The notes below the pieces were generated by a model. It did no database searches. It had not been told where the DNA came from and saw only the letters and a list, made by a program, of their open reading frames with translations. Shown piece by piece: positions 18,901 through 26,565 of a stretch of DNA of 48,025 nucleotides. The translations under genes were made by a program, and so were the position numbers. This stretch comes from Saprospiraceae bacterium (GTDB lineage Bacteria > Bacteroidota > Bacteroidia > Chitinophagales > Saprospiraceae): positions 1 to 48,025 of the forward strand of contig JAIXOO010000080.1 in assembly GCA_027486765.1 (NCBI GenBank), written 5' to 3'. Position 1 is the first letter of the stretch; the number at the start of each line of letters is the position of its first letter.

Positions 18901-20613
18901 TTTACCGTTGTTGTTGCTGTCGTACCCTTTGCCAATGAAGGACTCGATACAGGCAGCTGGCACACTCCGGCGCACTTTCATCCACTTCAGGGTACAGTTG
19001 TCAGAAGAGCCTTCGTTTATGTCACCTACACAAGCTTTGGCGTATCCCCGGATGCTGTTGAGGCCATTGCTAAGGGATACGTTTAATTGATCATTGATCA
19101 CCATGATGGGTGAGATTCGGTCTGCGACTGTAATGATGACTGAATCTTTGACAGTGTTATAGCAGGCATCAAAAGCGTCAATGATTACCCAGTGACGTCC
19201 AGGATTAAGGCCACTGAGTACACCATTGCTGATGGGATAGGGTGTCTCAAACCAGGGTTCACCAGGGCCTTTGGTGGCTACCAAAAAGCCTTTGGTATAA
19301 AGGTCTTCACTCTTGACTTTGACACTTAGGCTGGATAAAAAGCAGTTGTCTATTACGTCAATGCCGAGCGCATCCTTTAGCCCTTTAACCGTCAGTGGTA
19401 TCGAGGCCTCGCAATTGATAGGCCCAGTTGACAACTCAATAGGATGATGGGGCATGCTGATTTCAGGTGCTTCGAAATCTCCAATTTTGATCAATACATG
19501 GAAGGTGTCTACGATCCCCCCATTGCACCAATCAAAAACATAAATCTGGCGGTCAATTTTTAACCCCTTTCCTTCACAGATGGGAAACTCCTGGTCTTTG
19601 ACCTGCATGGAATAGCTACAGGGCTGTCGGTCCAGAAACATGGTGTCGGTAACGGTGCCCGACAAGCCTCGCTTTTTTATGGCAAATGGAGTAACATCAA
19701 TGCGCCGAATCAAGGCTTTATTGGGTGTGCAGGAAGCGTAGGTCACTACCCGATCGTAACCCAAAGTGTCTGGTCCATTGAAATAAAAATCAGACACTGC
19801 TGGCCGACAAACATCAATGGTCTGAACGGTATCGATGAATTTCCCTTGGCAATTGGTAGCCACCCAGGTACGGAAAATGCGGGCATAGAGGCCATTATTG
19901 GCTAAAGAATCGCACCCGTAAACGACGAGCCGGTCATTCCATTTGATGGTAAGTGGACATTCTGGGTCACAGTTGGCAAATTTTACGATACCCAGGTTCG
20001 GCACATTGTCTTCGACCTCGGAATAATTCAGAAGTGTGCCTGGAATCAATTGACGAGGGCTACTGGTACGGGTAGTATGGCCAATGGTTTTGGGGTTGTT
20101 CAGAATTTGGTCTATCTTACTACATATCACGGGTGTAGTATCAAACTGCGCGAGGTCCACCCGGGGCATGTTTTTGTCTTCAACTGCAATGATCCCCCAA
20201 CAACCTTCAGGATTACAAATAGGGTGGCTTAAATAGTACTTCAGGCGTTGCCCGGCGTGTTCACCAGTTAGGCGGTTGTTGGCTACGGCCTTACCACTTT
20301 TATCCGTGATCAATAATTCCATCCCATCAGGATTACAATCGATCGCATTGAATTCCGCAACAATACCAGGCGTTACCTTAAAAGCACAATCTGCTCCCAG
20401 GGTAATTCTAACTTCATCCAAGCAGGCAATGCTATTGGATGAGTTTTTTTTCTTCGCACTGATTTTTGGCACGGAATTTGGTACTACAACATTAGCGCCT
20501 TTGGGGTTTTTCACCCAGGCCTGCTGTATAAAGAAGGGAAGGAGAAGTAGGAATGTGATTCCATACATTGTTGCTGGAGCTGCACTTGACAGCTTCGGTA
20601 ACCACTTTTTCAT
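15952..20613 (-). CDS. Giant secreted protein with dockerin/cohesin-like modules and T9SS type A sorting domain
   Basis: With the ATG at 20613 (MKKWLPKLSSAAP, giving a proper signal peptide; the frame is open to 20640) the product is about 1553 aa. Residues 60-1150 are a series of beta-sandwich modules with many cysteine pairs and phrases such as VKDQEFPICEGKG and VRDECGNLSLPTR, like HYR-type repeats. Near 1160 a carboxypeptidase-regulatory-like unit appears (GEISGLITTLDAEPLAGVNV). It is followed by dockerin-type calcium loops (ADVNNSRTITTIDLIQVRKL and GDVNGSAT), a cohesin-like unit (VQGYQFTLNFDPKQLQ) and a type A C-terminal domain (QNTPNPFKDETMIEFSLPE ... GVLYYTLDAAGFTATRKMIIL). The protein is exported by Sec and then by the type IX system; adhesion or matrix building is likely. 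Dockerin and cohesin in one chain suggest self-association. Confidence 0.88.
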   Translation of the reverse strand: MKKWLPKLSSAAPATMYGITFLLLLPFFIQQAWVKNPKGANVVVPNSVPKISAKKKNSSNSIACLDEVRITLGADCAFKVTPGIVAEFNAIDCNPDGMELLITDKSGKAVANNRLTGEHAGQRLKYYLSHPICNPEGCWGIIAVEDKNMPRVDLAQFDTTPVICSKIDQILNNPKTIGHTTRTSSPRQLIPGTLLNYSEVEDNVPNLGIVKFANCDPECPLTIKWNDRLVVYGCDSLANNGLYARIFRTWVATNCQGKFIDTVQTIDVCRPAVSDFYFNGPDTLGYDRVVTYASCTPNKALIRRIDVTPFAIKKRGLSGTVTDTMFLDRQPCSYSMQVKDQEFPICEGKGLKIDRQIYVFDWCNGGIVDTFHVLIKIGDFEAPEISMPHHPIELSTGPINCEASIPLTVKGLKDALGIDVIDNCFLSSLSVKVKSEDLYTKGFLVATKGPGEPWFETPYPISNGVLSGLNPGRHWVIIDAFDACYNTVKDSVIITVADRISPIMVINDQLNVSLSNGLNSIRGYAKACVGDINEGSSDNCTLKWMKVRRSVPAACIESFIGKGYDSNNNGKLDPLPADGDWSKADGIDYDGDGKLASFGETFVLSEEGKLLTPLLPCADFFCCDLAAKVTVELWGEDNSGNRNFAWAEIALEDKIAPRCAAPYDATIFCNDKCIGSIDNPTAMKSCFGDVIVLSGNDCENIDTIYKVIKKLKCGVGTIERIWTITKQSSKGPMSTTCTQIIKVLPVHEYNICFPKDADQKTCAKPLVDSLIKDELACDLLTVNVIDKRYDASNDECYKIFRTFTVLNWCAYDDRCGDPMSVGNVYLLDRAVFNNYGKAPIYVLVRDKDRDGDEEFWLSQNLTPAENVDQRFTPPYCKDAYVGSELGIEPGEYFHSFMYTQIIKVYDEERPLVNIPKLDKIPTRTTDCKADAIINFTAKDNCTDKVELERAQLMVAPFQTLDPSLMIPFATPRWTIRESAGNAYQVTIRDLPEGKHDLIVVVRDECGNLSLPTRIPFEIRDLKGPAPICINGLSTDLMPDGNGGGMMAVWATDFVASKIYDCNGQGPETENGLKLVTKYSINRVGETPNVKQTGLNFTCADAGVTINVEIHAWDEAGNHDFCVTYLLLQDNRKVCPTGASYTGEISGLITTLDAEPLAGVNVQISGQQANQSQNSGATGKFNFAKLQLGGDFTLTPQYDKAHLNGVSTFDLVQIQKHILGTKLLTDPYQIIAADVNNSRTITTIDLIQVRKLVLGLDDRFASVPSWKFIPVAYKFPNPSNPWQEEFPQVISVNDLKDKASSDFVGIKMGDVNGSATSSSATAGALRSNQALHIKAERLNQTEQNFKAGESLTVALTSAELASVQGYQFTLNFDPKQLQLENLDYRSIKAENLGVFAPEGNITLSWYENGVQRAAEQTLLILHFKAKTAGSLSEVLRLNSRRTPAEAYTHTDEVIGVQLDWGNTRIIPVEALLQQNTPNPFKDETMIEFSLPEATQATLSIRDVAGRLLWSNSSLFAKGNNRINVKAEALQGNGVLYYTLDAAGFTATRKMIILD

Positions 20614-20641
20614 GAGATCAATGATTTGCCAAAAAAACACT

Positions 20642-20671
20642 TAAAGATAGTCACATTTTGACAAAAACAAA
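20642..20671 (-). promoter_or_regulatory. Putative promoter of the T9SS type A protein gene
   Basis: On the minus strand TTTG (20668-20671) is followed after 18 bases by TATCTTTA (20642-20649), one base off the Bacteroidota -7 consensus. It lies about 30 bases upstream of the start at 20613. Confidence 0.4.
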
Positions 20672-20727
20672 CGTAAGTCTATGTAAATACCCGAATTAGA
20701 GTAGTCATTCCCCTACTATTCTGAAAA

Positions 20728-21498
20728 TTATTTTCTCCGCTCAGGCCAGTTGAAGAAATAGGCGCTCGCCAATGGCAAGACAAATAGGGCCACAGTCAAA
20801 ATCGAGGTGTATAAATCGGCCATTTCCCCTTCAGTAAGTATGGCCAGGGTCGACTCTGGGAAATAATGACTAACGCCCGATAAAGTCAATTTCAAACCCA
20901 GAATACCGATCACCACAAAGGCAATGGTTTCCAAAAAAGGGAAACGCTCCATCAAGCCCACAAAGCCCTGTGCCACAAAGCGCATCGCCAAAATGCCTAT
21001 AAAAACGCCGATGACGATCAATTGAATTCGGTCGGTAAAAGCTACTGCAGCAAAAACATTGTCAATCGAAAAAGCCAAATCCATCAGCTCCACCAAAGCG
21101 ACCGTAGCCCAAAATTGCCCCAGTGATCCGAGCGTAGCGCGATACAACCAATTGGCTTTTTTATCGACGTAGTCATCCGTGGGGTCATCTGGCGTAGATT
21201 TTCCTTTGAAATAACCGTAGGCCAGGTACAAAAGATACAAACCTCCAACTGGTTTCAACCACCAAATTTGAACCAGCCAGGCTGCAAAAATCAGGCACAA
21301 ACCTCTGAATACATATGCGCCAATGATCCCATAGCGCAAGGCACGACTGCGTTGGTGAGCCGGCAAATCCATGACCATGGTGGCCAACACCGCAGCATTG
21401 TCTACCGAAAGTAGGCTCTCGATGATGATGAGGTTGAAGACTACGAGGAGGCCAGCTTGGATGTCGGAGCCGAAAATGTAGTGTAAAAGTTCAGTCAT
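20728..21498 (-). CDS. TerC-family integral membrane protein
   Basis: The 256-aa product is an inner-membrane protein with about seven hydrophobic segments and the two acidic TerC motifs: ESLLSVDNAAVLATMV in an early helix and LMDLAFSIDNVFAAVAF in the middle. TerC/Alx/MntP-like relatives are implicated in manganese export and in metallating exported proteins, with the helix-embedded aspartates as likely metal ligands. Length is normal for the short TerC form. It is a single gene, divergent from the SPOR-domain gene, with an exact -7 box (21516-21523) just upstream. I see no yybP-ykoY manganese riboswitch in the short leader. Confidence 0.88.
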   Translation of the reverse strand: MTELLHYIFGSDIQAGLLVVFNLIIIESLLSVDNAAVLATMVMDLPAHQRSRALRYGIIGAYVFRGLCLIFAAWLVQIWWLKPVGGLYLLYLAYGYFKGKSTPDDPTDDYVDKKANWLYRATLGSLGQFWATVALVELMDLAFSIDNVFAAVAFTDRIQLIVIGVFIGILAMRFVAQGFVGLMERFPFLETIAFVVIGILGLKLTLSGVSHYFPESTLAILTEGEMADLYTSILTVALFVLPLASAYFFNWPERRK

Positions 21499-21515
21499 GA
21501 ATTTGATTTAGGGGG

Positions 21516-21523
21516 CAAAGGTA
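21516..21523 (-). promoter_or_regulatory. -7 promoter box of the TerC gene
   Basis: On the minus strand this reads TACCTTTG, an exact TAnnTTTG match, 18 bases before the TerC start. The expected -33 TTG is not evident in the purine-rich stretch upstream. Confidence 0.45.
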
Positions 21524-21595
21524 AGGAGGGGGAGGGAAAGATGGAAGACTTAATAAAAAATCCTGAGCCCGAATTTTTTTGGGATTGACCTGAGA

Positions 21596-21619
21596 TTGTT
21601 TGGTTTATAAACCAAACAA
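21596..21619. promoter_or_regulatory. Perfect 24-bp palindrome in the divergent TerC/SPOR gap
   Basis: The sequence is perfectly self-complementary about the point between 21607 and 21608 (half-site TTGTTTGGTTTA). It lies roughly midway in the 243-base divergent gap, a usual place for an operator bound by a dimeric regulator acting on one or both genes. No regulator gene is adjacent, so the binding protein is unknown. Confidence 0.55.
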
Positions 21620-21741
21620 AGTCAAATATGCTTACTTGATTTAAACACAAACAACTGATTTTCAATTTTTTATTTATTTGGCTTTGTTTTTGAAAAACGA
21701 TTCATTGACACAGTTATTCATGGGATCTTAAAAAAAATGAA

Positions 21742-22506
21742 ATGGAATTTGAAATGCTCGTACTCCTTGCCGTTGTGGCTATAGCTCTGCTTGTTGTCGG
21801 GCAGGCCAAGCGACGTTCTGGTGCTTATTACCCTGGTGATGAACGTTATGATCGGTATCCAGACGACTACCAGGACAATCAATGGCAGCACCCTCAGTCC
21901 TCTTACCCACCCCAACATCCGTACTATCCGTCACAGTATCCTTATCCATCACAAATACCTTATGATCCATATCAGGAGCAAAGGGAACTCCAACGCAGGC
22001 TTTACTTCGAGCGATTGGAATATCGGCGCAATGTCGGGGTGGTACTAGCTATCGTCATTGGTTTGGGGCTATTTGCAATGTATCTAAAATACGAGTTTAA
22101 AGACGAATCTCCAGACCCCAAGGAATACCCACCAGACTTGGAGTTGGAATTAGATGATGGGAATGAACCCAAGGCTGAAATTTTGGAATACCCCTCTACT
22201 TCAACTGATCCTGGTTATGAAACCCCTCTTTACAAAAACATACCAAATGAGCCTGAGGACTCAGATGCTTACAATGGGGAGGAGTGGAATACTTTACCCG
22301 TTTATCTTCAGGCTGGTTCTTTTAAGCAAATTGAAAATGCGAATCGATGTATGGCTGAATGTCAGGAATTGGGACTTAGATGCGAAAAAAGAACAGTAGA
22401 TGGGTTTCATAGGGTTTTTGTGGGGCCTTTTGACACGGTGGAAGAGGCTGGGCAGTTGAAGATAGATTTGGGGGAAAGTGGATGGATGGTGGTGAGGCTG
22501 GAGTGA
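21742..22506 (+). CDS. Membrane protein with C-terminal SPOR domain
   Basis: The 254-aa product has an N-terminal hydrophobic segment (MLVLLAVVAIALLVVGQA) and a Tyr/Pro/Gln/Ser-rich stretch (residues about 30-80). A second membrane segment follows (VGVVLAIVIGLGLFAMYL, about 97-115), then an acidic linker. The C-terminal SPOR domain starts with VYLQAGSFKQIENANRCM and ends with RVFVGPFDTVEEAGQLK. SPOR domains bind glycan strands stripped of stem peptides at division septa, so the protein probably sits at the septum or polar wall. Two nearby ATGs exist; the chosen frame at 21742 is the only one compatible with the SPOR domain. It is the last gene before the A+T-rich accessory block. Confidence 0.8.
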   Translation: MEFEMLVLLAVVAIALLVVGQAKRRSGAYYPGDERYDRYPDDYQDNQWQHPQSSYPPQHPYYPSQYPYPSQIPYDPYQEQRELQRRLYFERLEYRRNVGVVLAIVIGLGLFAMYLKYEFKDESPDPKEYPPDLELELDDGNEPKAEILEYPSTSTDPGYETPLYKNIPNEPEDSDAYNGEEWNTLPVYLQAGSFKQIENANRCMAECQELGLRCEKRTVDGFHRVFVGPFDTVEEAGQLKIDLGESGWMVVRLE

Positions 22507-22598
22507 GGGGAGGCCTGGCACGAGAATTGATGTGTATTGTATGTAAGCCATTTAATAAATAGCTTTTATTTAACTAAAAACCAATGGCTTGTGTTTTG

Positions 22599-22721
22599 AA
22601 ACACAAATAAAATAATAACTTTCGTGTGCCTATACCTCGGATTTATCCTAAATATTTCAAGAAATTTCTTGAAATATTTAGGATAACCAAAAACACAACC
22701 AATTCAAATTTATTTGTGTTT
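22599..22721. repeat. Nested inverted repeat around the 44-bp palindrome
   Basis: AAACACAAATAAA at 22599-22611 is the exact inverse complement of 22709-22721, and these 13-base arms flank the palindrome at 22643-22686 almost symmetrically. Together they could extrude as a large cruciform or mark the ends of a lost element. The surrounding 363-base gap 22507-22869 contains no convincing gene; a weak promoter-like TATAATTG is at 22781-22788. Confidence 0.55.
22643..22686. repeat. Perfect 44-bp palindrome at the left edge of the accessory block
   Basis: All 22 base pairs on either side of the centre (between 22664 and 22665) match with no spacer; the half-site ends with AAATATTTCAAGAAA. Such a long spacerless palindrome is unusual. 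It lacks a flanking T tract, so a simple terminator for the SPOR gene is possible but not the obvious reading. It is at the point where base composition drops. Confidence 0.85.
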
Positions 22722-22869
22722 AGTTCTTTTTTTTTATTATTTTTTGCTTTATCTTGAGTACTCATAAGAACGACCTAAACTATAATTGTTAAACATTGTC
22801 AAAGCCTATAGGCGCTAACACTACTGCAAAATACCGTAGGGCCTAGCAGGAATGGCGCAAATTTAGAAC

Positions 22870-23370
22870 ATGGACATTTTTGGCTTTAAGCCCAAAAAAC
22901 AAGGAGAGACTAATTCACTGGACAAAGAATCCGTGAAAAGTAAATCTCTAGCATGTAGAATTAAAGCTACAGCTAGCAAAAACAATAATTCCAGTACTAC
23001 CAAAAGCAGGGAATATGGCGAGATAATTGCAGTTACTTTTGGGAAAAAAACCAGTGGAGCGCAGTTGGCAAAACAAATCAAAGAATCCAATTGCGTGGAA
23101 AAAGGAATCATCATCTTACAAGACGATCAGGATTTTCAATCTTTTCAGGTATCTCAAAAACAAAAGAAAACGCCTCAAACGGTAGTTGCTGTTGAACCAA
23201 GTCGCTGGTCAAACTGGAAAAAAATCAATCAGAAACTGCTGAGCCCTGAAAAAAACTCAGTATTTGTGATCGATAATTCTATGGAGGTGATGTACTGCGC
23301 TGACGGAGAGATCAAGGTTTCTGGGAAAGGAAAAATAAAAAAAGAGCATAGGAATATTAGTTTCTTCTAA
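22870..23370 (+). CDS. Protein of unknown function, first gene of the accessory block
   Basis: I do not recognise this 166-aa protein. It is basic, with a low-complexity N-terminal third (KSKSLACRIKATASKNNNSSTTKS), then predicted strand/helix alternation (EIIAVTFGKKTSGAQLAKQIKE; KGIIILQDDQDFQSF; TVVAVEPSRWSNWKKINQKL; SVFVIDNSMEVMYCADGEIKV) suggestive of a small alpha/beta fold. There is no signal peptide or membrane segment, so it should be cytoplasmic. It is followed after 112 bases by the first prenyl-synthase-like gene, on the same strand. Codon use and base composition resemble the accessory genes to the right rather than the SPOR gene to the left. Confidence 0.6.
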   Translation: MDIFGFKPKKQGETNSLDKESVKSKSLACRIKATASKNNNSSTTKSREYGEIIAVTFGKKTSGAQLAKQIKESNCVEKGIIILQDDQDFQSFQVSQKQKKTPQTVVAVEPSRWSNWKKINQKLLSPEKNSVFVIDNSMEVMYCADGEIKVSGKGKIKKEHRNISFF

Positions 23371-23482
23371 TTAGAAAATTAACATTTGTCAATATTTGAC
23401 TGTTCTTGTTAAAGAATGGGTTGGCTTGTATTGCCTTTTTGGAAATATTTAAGTAGTTTTATTTTTCCAAAATTAAGCGCTG

Positions 23483-24760
23483 ATGCCGACCGATTATACA
23501 CTCATCGAAAAAGGATTAGAAAAAGAGTTCGAGCACTTTGAGGGCTTGGACTCTTTTTCTACAGGTAGCAACCACTATGGCATTTTGCTCCAAAAAGTAA
23601 AGCCAGAACGCCTAGGTGAAAATAGCACTTTTCGAAAACCACTCCGCGCTGTATTTTCTTACCTGATGTACCGCAACATTGAAGCGGTCGGAGGGAAGTT
23701 CAAGGATTGTTGTAGTAAACAATTTTGGACAGGTCAACTACCCTTGGTGGTAGAGGCGTTAATGAGTATTTTATACTATGACAATCAAATCCTTGATCAA
23801 AAAGCAGGAGTTATTGGGCTAAAAGCAATCAAGAAAAATCTTCTAATTGGTGGCCAACTCAGGGCACAGCTCGACTTGTATATTCAAAAACGTATACCCG
23901 CTGAAATTCAGCCCAAATTGCGCCGCTTGGTAAGCGAAGTGACCCTTGTAGTGAATACTGGACAATTCAAAGAACAAGCATGTAATTTTTACCAACATTG
24001 GTTGAATGAAGAATTTGAAGATTATCCTGCTTCTGAGCGAGCAGAAAAGTTAGCACCACATGATCTTCTTGCAGAAATTATTACCCTAATCCACGAAGTA
24101 TGCCCTGAATTGAAAGGCAAAAAGGAATTGTTTTTGGAAAAGTACCTCCAGAGGGTTTACATGGTCAATGGATTTTTCTTCGAACGGATTACTCGTTTGA
24201 TTTTTGAGTTGTTGGTTGAACCGACAGAAAAGGAAGGGTTCCAAGATCTGATTCGGTTTGCTCAGGTTTTTGGAATTATGCACCAGTTGGTGAATGACAC
24301 TTGGGATTTTGTACCGTCGAATATGGGCTATAAAACTGCTGCGAAAGATCGTAGAGATGCTATGCGTGACTTTAGAAATGGCAACATCACTTTACCTACC
24401 TTGATTCATCTCCAACGTTATCCTAATGGAAAGGTAATGGATTATCTGAAGAAATTGCATGCCAGTTTGGACACTACGAATGGCAAGACGCTACCAAGTC
24501 CAGGTTATAGTGAAAAGTTGATTTTTCATGAAGTTTGTAAGCATTTTTCGGTTTTTTATGCCATGGAAATAACTAGTGAGATTCAAAAAAACTTTGCTGA
24601 AAAAATCCTGGTTAACCTGCTTAAACAAGGTCACTTATTAAAAACTTGGAAAGATCATCTAAAAATTGGAAGTACGAATAAGTTTTATAAGAAGTTTAAA
24701 GCGCAGGTTGTTTGGTATAAGATGTTTGAGAGGAGAAATGGGGCAGCTCTTGAGAAATGA
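23483..24760 (+). CDS. Polyprenyl-synthase-like protein (near-canonical motifs)
   Basis: The 425-aa product shows the landmarks of trans-isoprenyl diphosphate synthases in the right order. FRKPLRAVFSYLMYR (residues 50-64) resembles the N-terminal KxxRP region. LVVEALMSILYYDNQILDQKAG (88-109) matches the first aspartate-rich region with DNxxxD (Asp100, Asp105). FGIMHQLVNDTWDF (263-276) matches GxxxQxxDDxxD as NDxxD (Asn271, Asp272, Asp275). RDFRNGNITLPTLIHL (295-310) matches the DLxxGKxTLPxI segment. The family binds allylic and isopentenyl diphosphates through Mg2+ bridged by these aspartates. Asn replaces one Asp in each motif and the protein is about 100 aa longer than usual, so the reaction may differ (terpene cyclase-like or altered chain length). 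A related but more degenerate gene follows. The assignment rests on my motif reading only. Confidence 0.7.
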   Translation: MPTDYTLIEKGLEKEFEHFEGLDSFSTGSNHYGILLQKVKPERLGENSTFRKPLRAVFSYLMYRNIEAVGGKFKDCCSKQFWTGQLPLVVEALMSILYYDNQILDQKAGVIGLKAIKKNLLIGGQLRAQLDLYIQKRIPAEIQPKLRRLVSEVTLVVNTGQFKEQACNFYQHWLNEEFEDYPASERAEKLAPHDLLAEIITLIHEVCPELKGKKELFLEKYLQRVYMVNGFFFERITRLIFELLVEPTEKEGFQDLIRFAQVFGIMHQLVNDTWDFVPSNMGYKTAAKDRRDAMRDFRNGNITLPTLIHLQRYPNGKVMDYLKKLHASLDTTNGKTLPSPGYSEKLIFHEVCKHFSVFYAMEITSEIQKNFAEKILVNLLKQGHLLKTWKDHLKIGSTNKFYKKFKAQVVWYKMFERRNGAALEK

Positions 24761-24806
24761 GATTTGACTTTATCATTTACCTATAAGCACTATTGATCCT
24801 AATAAA

Positions 24807-24824
24807 TTTCGGACAAATCCGAAA
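24807..24824 (+). terminator. Short hairpin after the first prenyl-synthase-like gene
   Basis: TTTCGGA and TCCGAAA pair perfectly around CAAA, and a further TCCGAATTTTTT follows. It begins 46 bases after the stop at 24760 and could be a weak terminator separating the two prenyl-synthase-like genes. Confidence 0.4.
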
Positions 24825-24958
24825 AATCCGAATTTTTTGAATCTCACAATATTAAATACGTTTATAAACATACAAATAAATTATTACAAATCAATTATTT
24901 ATATTACTTGGTTGCCGACTGGAATGATTATTTCATACAGTTAGAAAAAAATACTGTT

Positions 24959-26356
24959 ATGGCTAACGGCACTTATCACTATGGATGTGGAGCATCGATT
25001 TTAAATGGCACCGCTGAACTTTATAGGACATTCAATCAAACGGTCAATACCATTACCTCGTTCGCACAGAAATGGTACTTTCCAAACAGAGCTGCAAATG
25101 TTCCCACTACTGCATCTGAAACCAATAACAAAATTCAAAGCGAATTCGAAAACTTAGTAGCATGTTTACCCAAACTTCCAGGGGTGATATGTCCATTCGA
25201 TTTATTGGTCACCCGACAGAAAAACAATGAAAAAACATTGAGGTATTTATTTGCGATTAACTCGATGCATTTTTTGCAAAACCAGAATACAATTAATAAA
25301 ATCAAAAAATATACGGACGCTTTTGATCAGTTATTCTGGAATCAGCAATTTCCAATGGTAGTTGAAACAGTAATGACTATACTATACTACGAGAATCAGA
25401 TTTTAGATCGAAAATTTGGCGTGGTTACTCATGAAAAAATAGCTGCAAATTTACTTGGAGTATCTATGCTTAAGGAGGGCTTATACAAATACATCGATAC
25501 AAATGTTGATGATAGGTATCAAAAGCCACTTAGGTCTTTTATTTCCAGAGTGATTACCGCCGTAGATGCAGGTCAATGGTTACAATCAGAAATGAATTCA
25601 TATAAACAATGGTGTAATAATGAAACTAGGCCTTTAAATTTAAATGATATTATAGATAGTCAATACCAAAATCAAATGGGAGTAGCCGTAGAAACTATTC
25701 TTGTAGAATTAAGAGCCCTGATGCCTGATTTAGTAGCCGACAAAGAAAATTATTTAAAAAATTACTTTTCACGAATCTATCTTACAAATAGTGTCTTCTT
25801 TTTAGGAATTCTTGATTTTCAGTTGAAATTTGTTCATTTAAACAAACAAAGGAGGGAAAAGCTTGAAAAAGTGATTGGGATTTTTGGCATCATCCACCAA
25901 TTGGTCAATGATGTAGCTGATTTTATTCCAAATTCAAAGATTAAAATTTCAAATACTAAAATAGATGGAGATCATCTAAAGGATGTAGAGAATGAAATTA
26001 TTACTCTAGCAGTGGCAGCACAGCTACATCTTAGCCCTAATGGAGAGCTTGATTCTTATTTCAAATCGAAAGAAAGAAGATTGCACAAAGTGAAGGTGAT
26101 GACTGAGTTTGAGCGAAGTTCAGCCCCATATTATGTTTGGCAAGTTACATGTAGATTAACTAAGCAATTACAGGGGGAGCTAGCGCATTTCAATAATGAG
26201 GATAAAGGGCTTTTAGAAATGCTATTAGTGGGTACAGAGAATAAATACTATACCCATTTTCGAGATAAGACGGTATGGTTGGAGCGGTTTAAGGCAATAA
26301 AAAAAGGGGACAAAAAGAAGCAAAATAACATGCTATCTTTATCTCACGTTAATTAA
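24959..26356 (+). CDS. Degenerate polyprenyl-synthase-like protein
   Basis: The 465-aa product is a diverged relative of the preceding gene. It shares FPMVVETVMTILYYENQILD, where the first aspartate of the motif is Glu, and FGIIHQLVNDVADFIP, where NDxxD is kept. The later GKxTLP segment is lost (NEIITLAVAAQ). The paralogue's charged KDRRDAMRDFRNG segment is replaced by a polar stretch. It also has about 60 extra N-terminal residues. Loss of key residues suggests a non-catalytic partner, as known for the regulatory subunits of heteromeric prenyl diphosphate synthases; this is inference. The frame is open to a TTG at 24908, but I prefer the ATG at 24959; a promoter-like TTTG-N17-TACGTTTA lies at 24836-24864. 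Confidence 0.65.
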   Translation: MANGTYHYGCGASILNGTAELYRTFNQTVNTITSFAQKWYFPNRAANVPTTASETNNKIQSEFENLVACLPKLPGVICPFDLLVTRQKNNEKTLRYLFAINSMHFLQNQNTINKIKKYTDAFDQLFWNQQFPMVVETVMTILYYENQILDRKFGVVTHEKIAANLLGVSMLKEGLYKYIDTNVDDRYQKPLRSFISRVITAVDAGQWLQSEMNSYKQWCNNETRPLNLNDIIDSQYQNQMGVAVETILVELRALMPDLVADKENYLKNYFSRIYLTNSVFFLGILDFQLKFVHLNKQRREKLEKVIGIFGIIHQLVNDVADFIPNSKIKISNTKIDGDHLKDVENEIITLAVAAQLHLSPNGELDSYFKSKERRLHKVKVMTEFERSSAPYYVWQVTCRLTKQLQGELAHFNNEDKGLLEMLLVGTENKYYTHFRDKTVWLERFKAIKKGDKKKQNNMLSLSHVN

Positions 26357-26374
26357 CTTTAGCATTACGTCCTA

Positions 26375-26487
26375 GAATTATACTGCGTTCCGCCAACTTT
26401 TGCGCATAGGCATTGAGATAATTTACTGAAAATCAGTGAAATTTGACATAATCAATGCACAAAACTTGTCGGAGCACAGTATAATTC
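26375..26487. repeat. Imperfect inverted repeat (32-nt arms) before the first GHKL gene
   Basis: Arms 26375-26406 and 26456-26487 are complementary at 27 of 32 positions, with GAATTATACTG forming the outer ends and a 49-base spacer. The mismatches are mostly transitions, which could still pair as G-U in RNA. It fills most of the 209-base gap between the degenerate prenyl-synthase-like gene and the first large ATPase gene, so it could be a terminator, a regulatory structure or a remnant of a small mobile element. Confidence 0.65.
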
Positions 26488-26565
26488 AACATATTTTTTA
26501 CCTAGTGCTTGGACAAAATTCAGTAGAACCTTCCAAGTTCTTTTTTTTCGCATAAACTTATCATC

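Noticed and set aside
20728..21741. yybP-ykoY manganese riboswitch before the TerC gene
   Set aside because: The predicted leader is only about 10 bases and no conserved riboswitch core is visible.
22643..22686. Palindrome considered as an insertion-sequence end or origin site
   Set aside because: No transposase, replication gene or target duplication is visible nearby; it is kept only as an unexplained palindrome.
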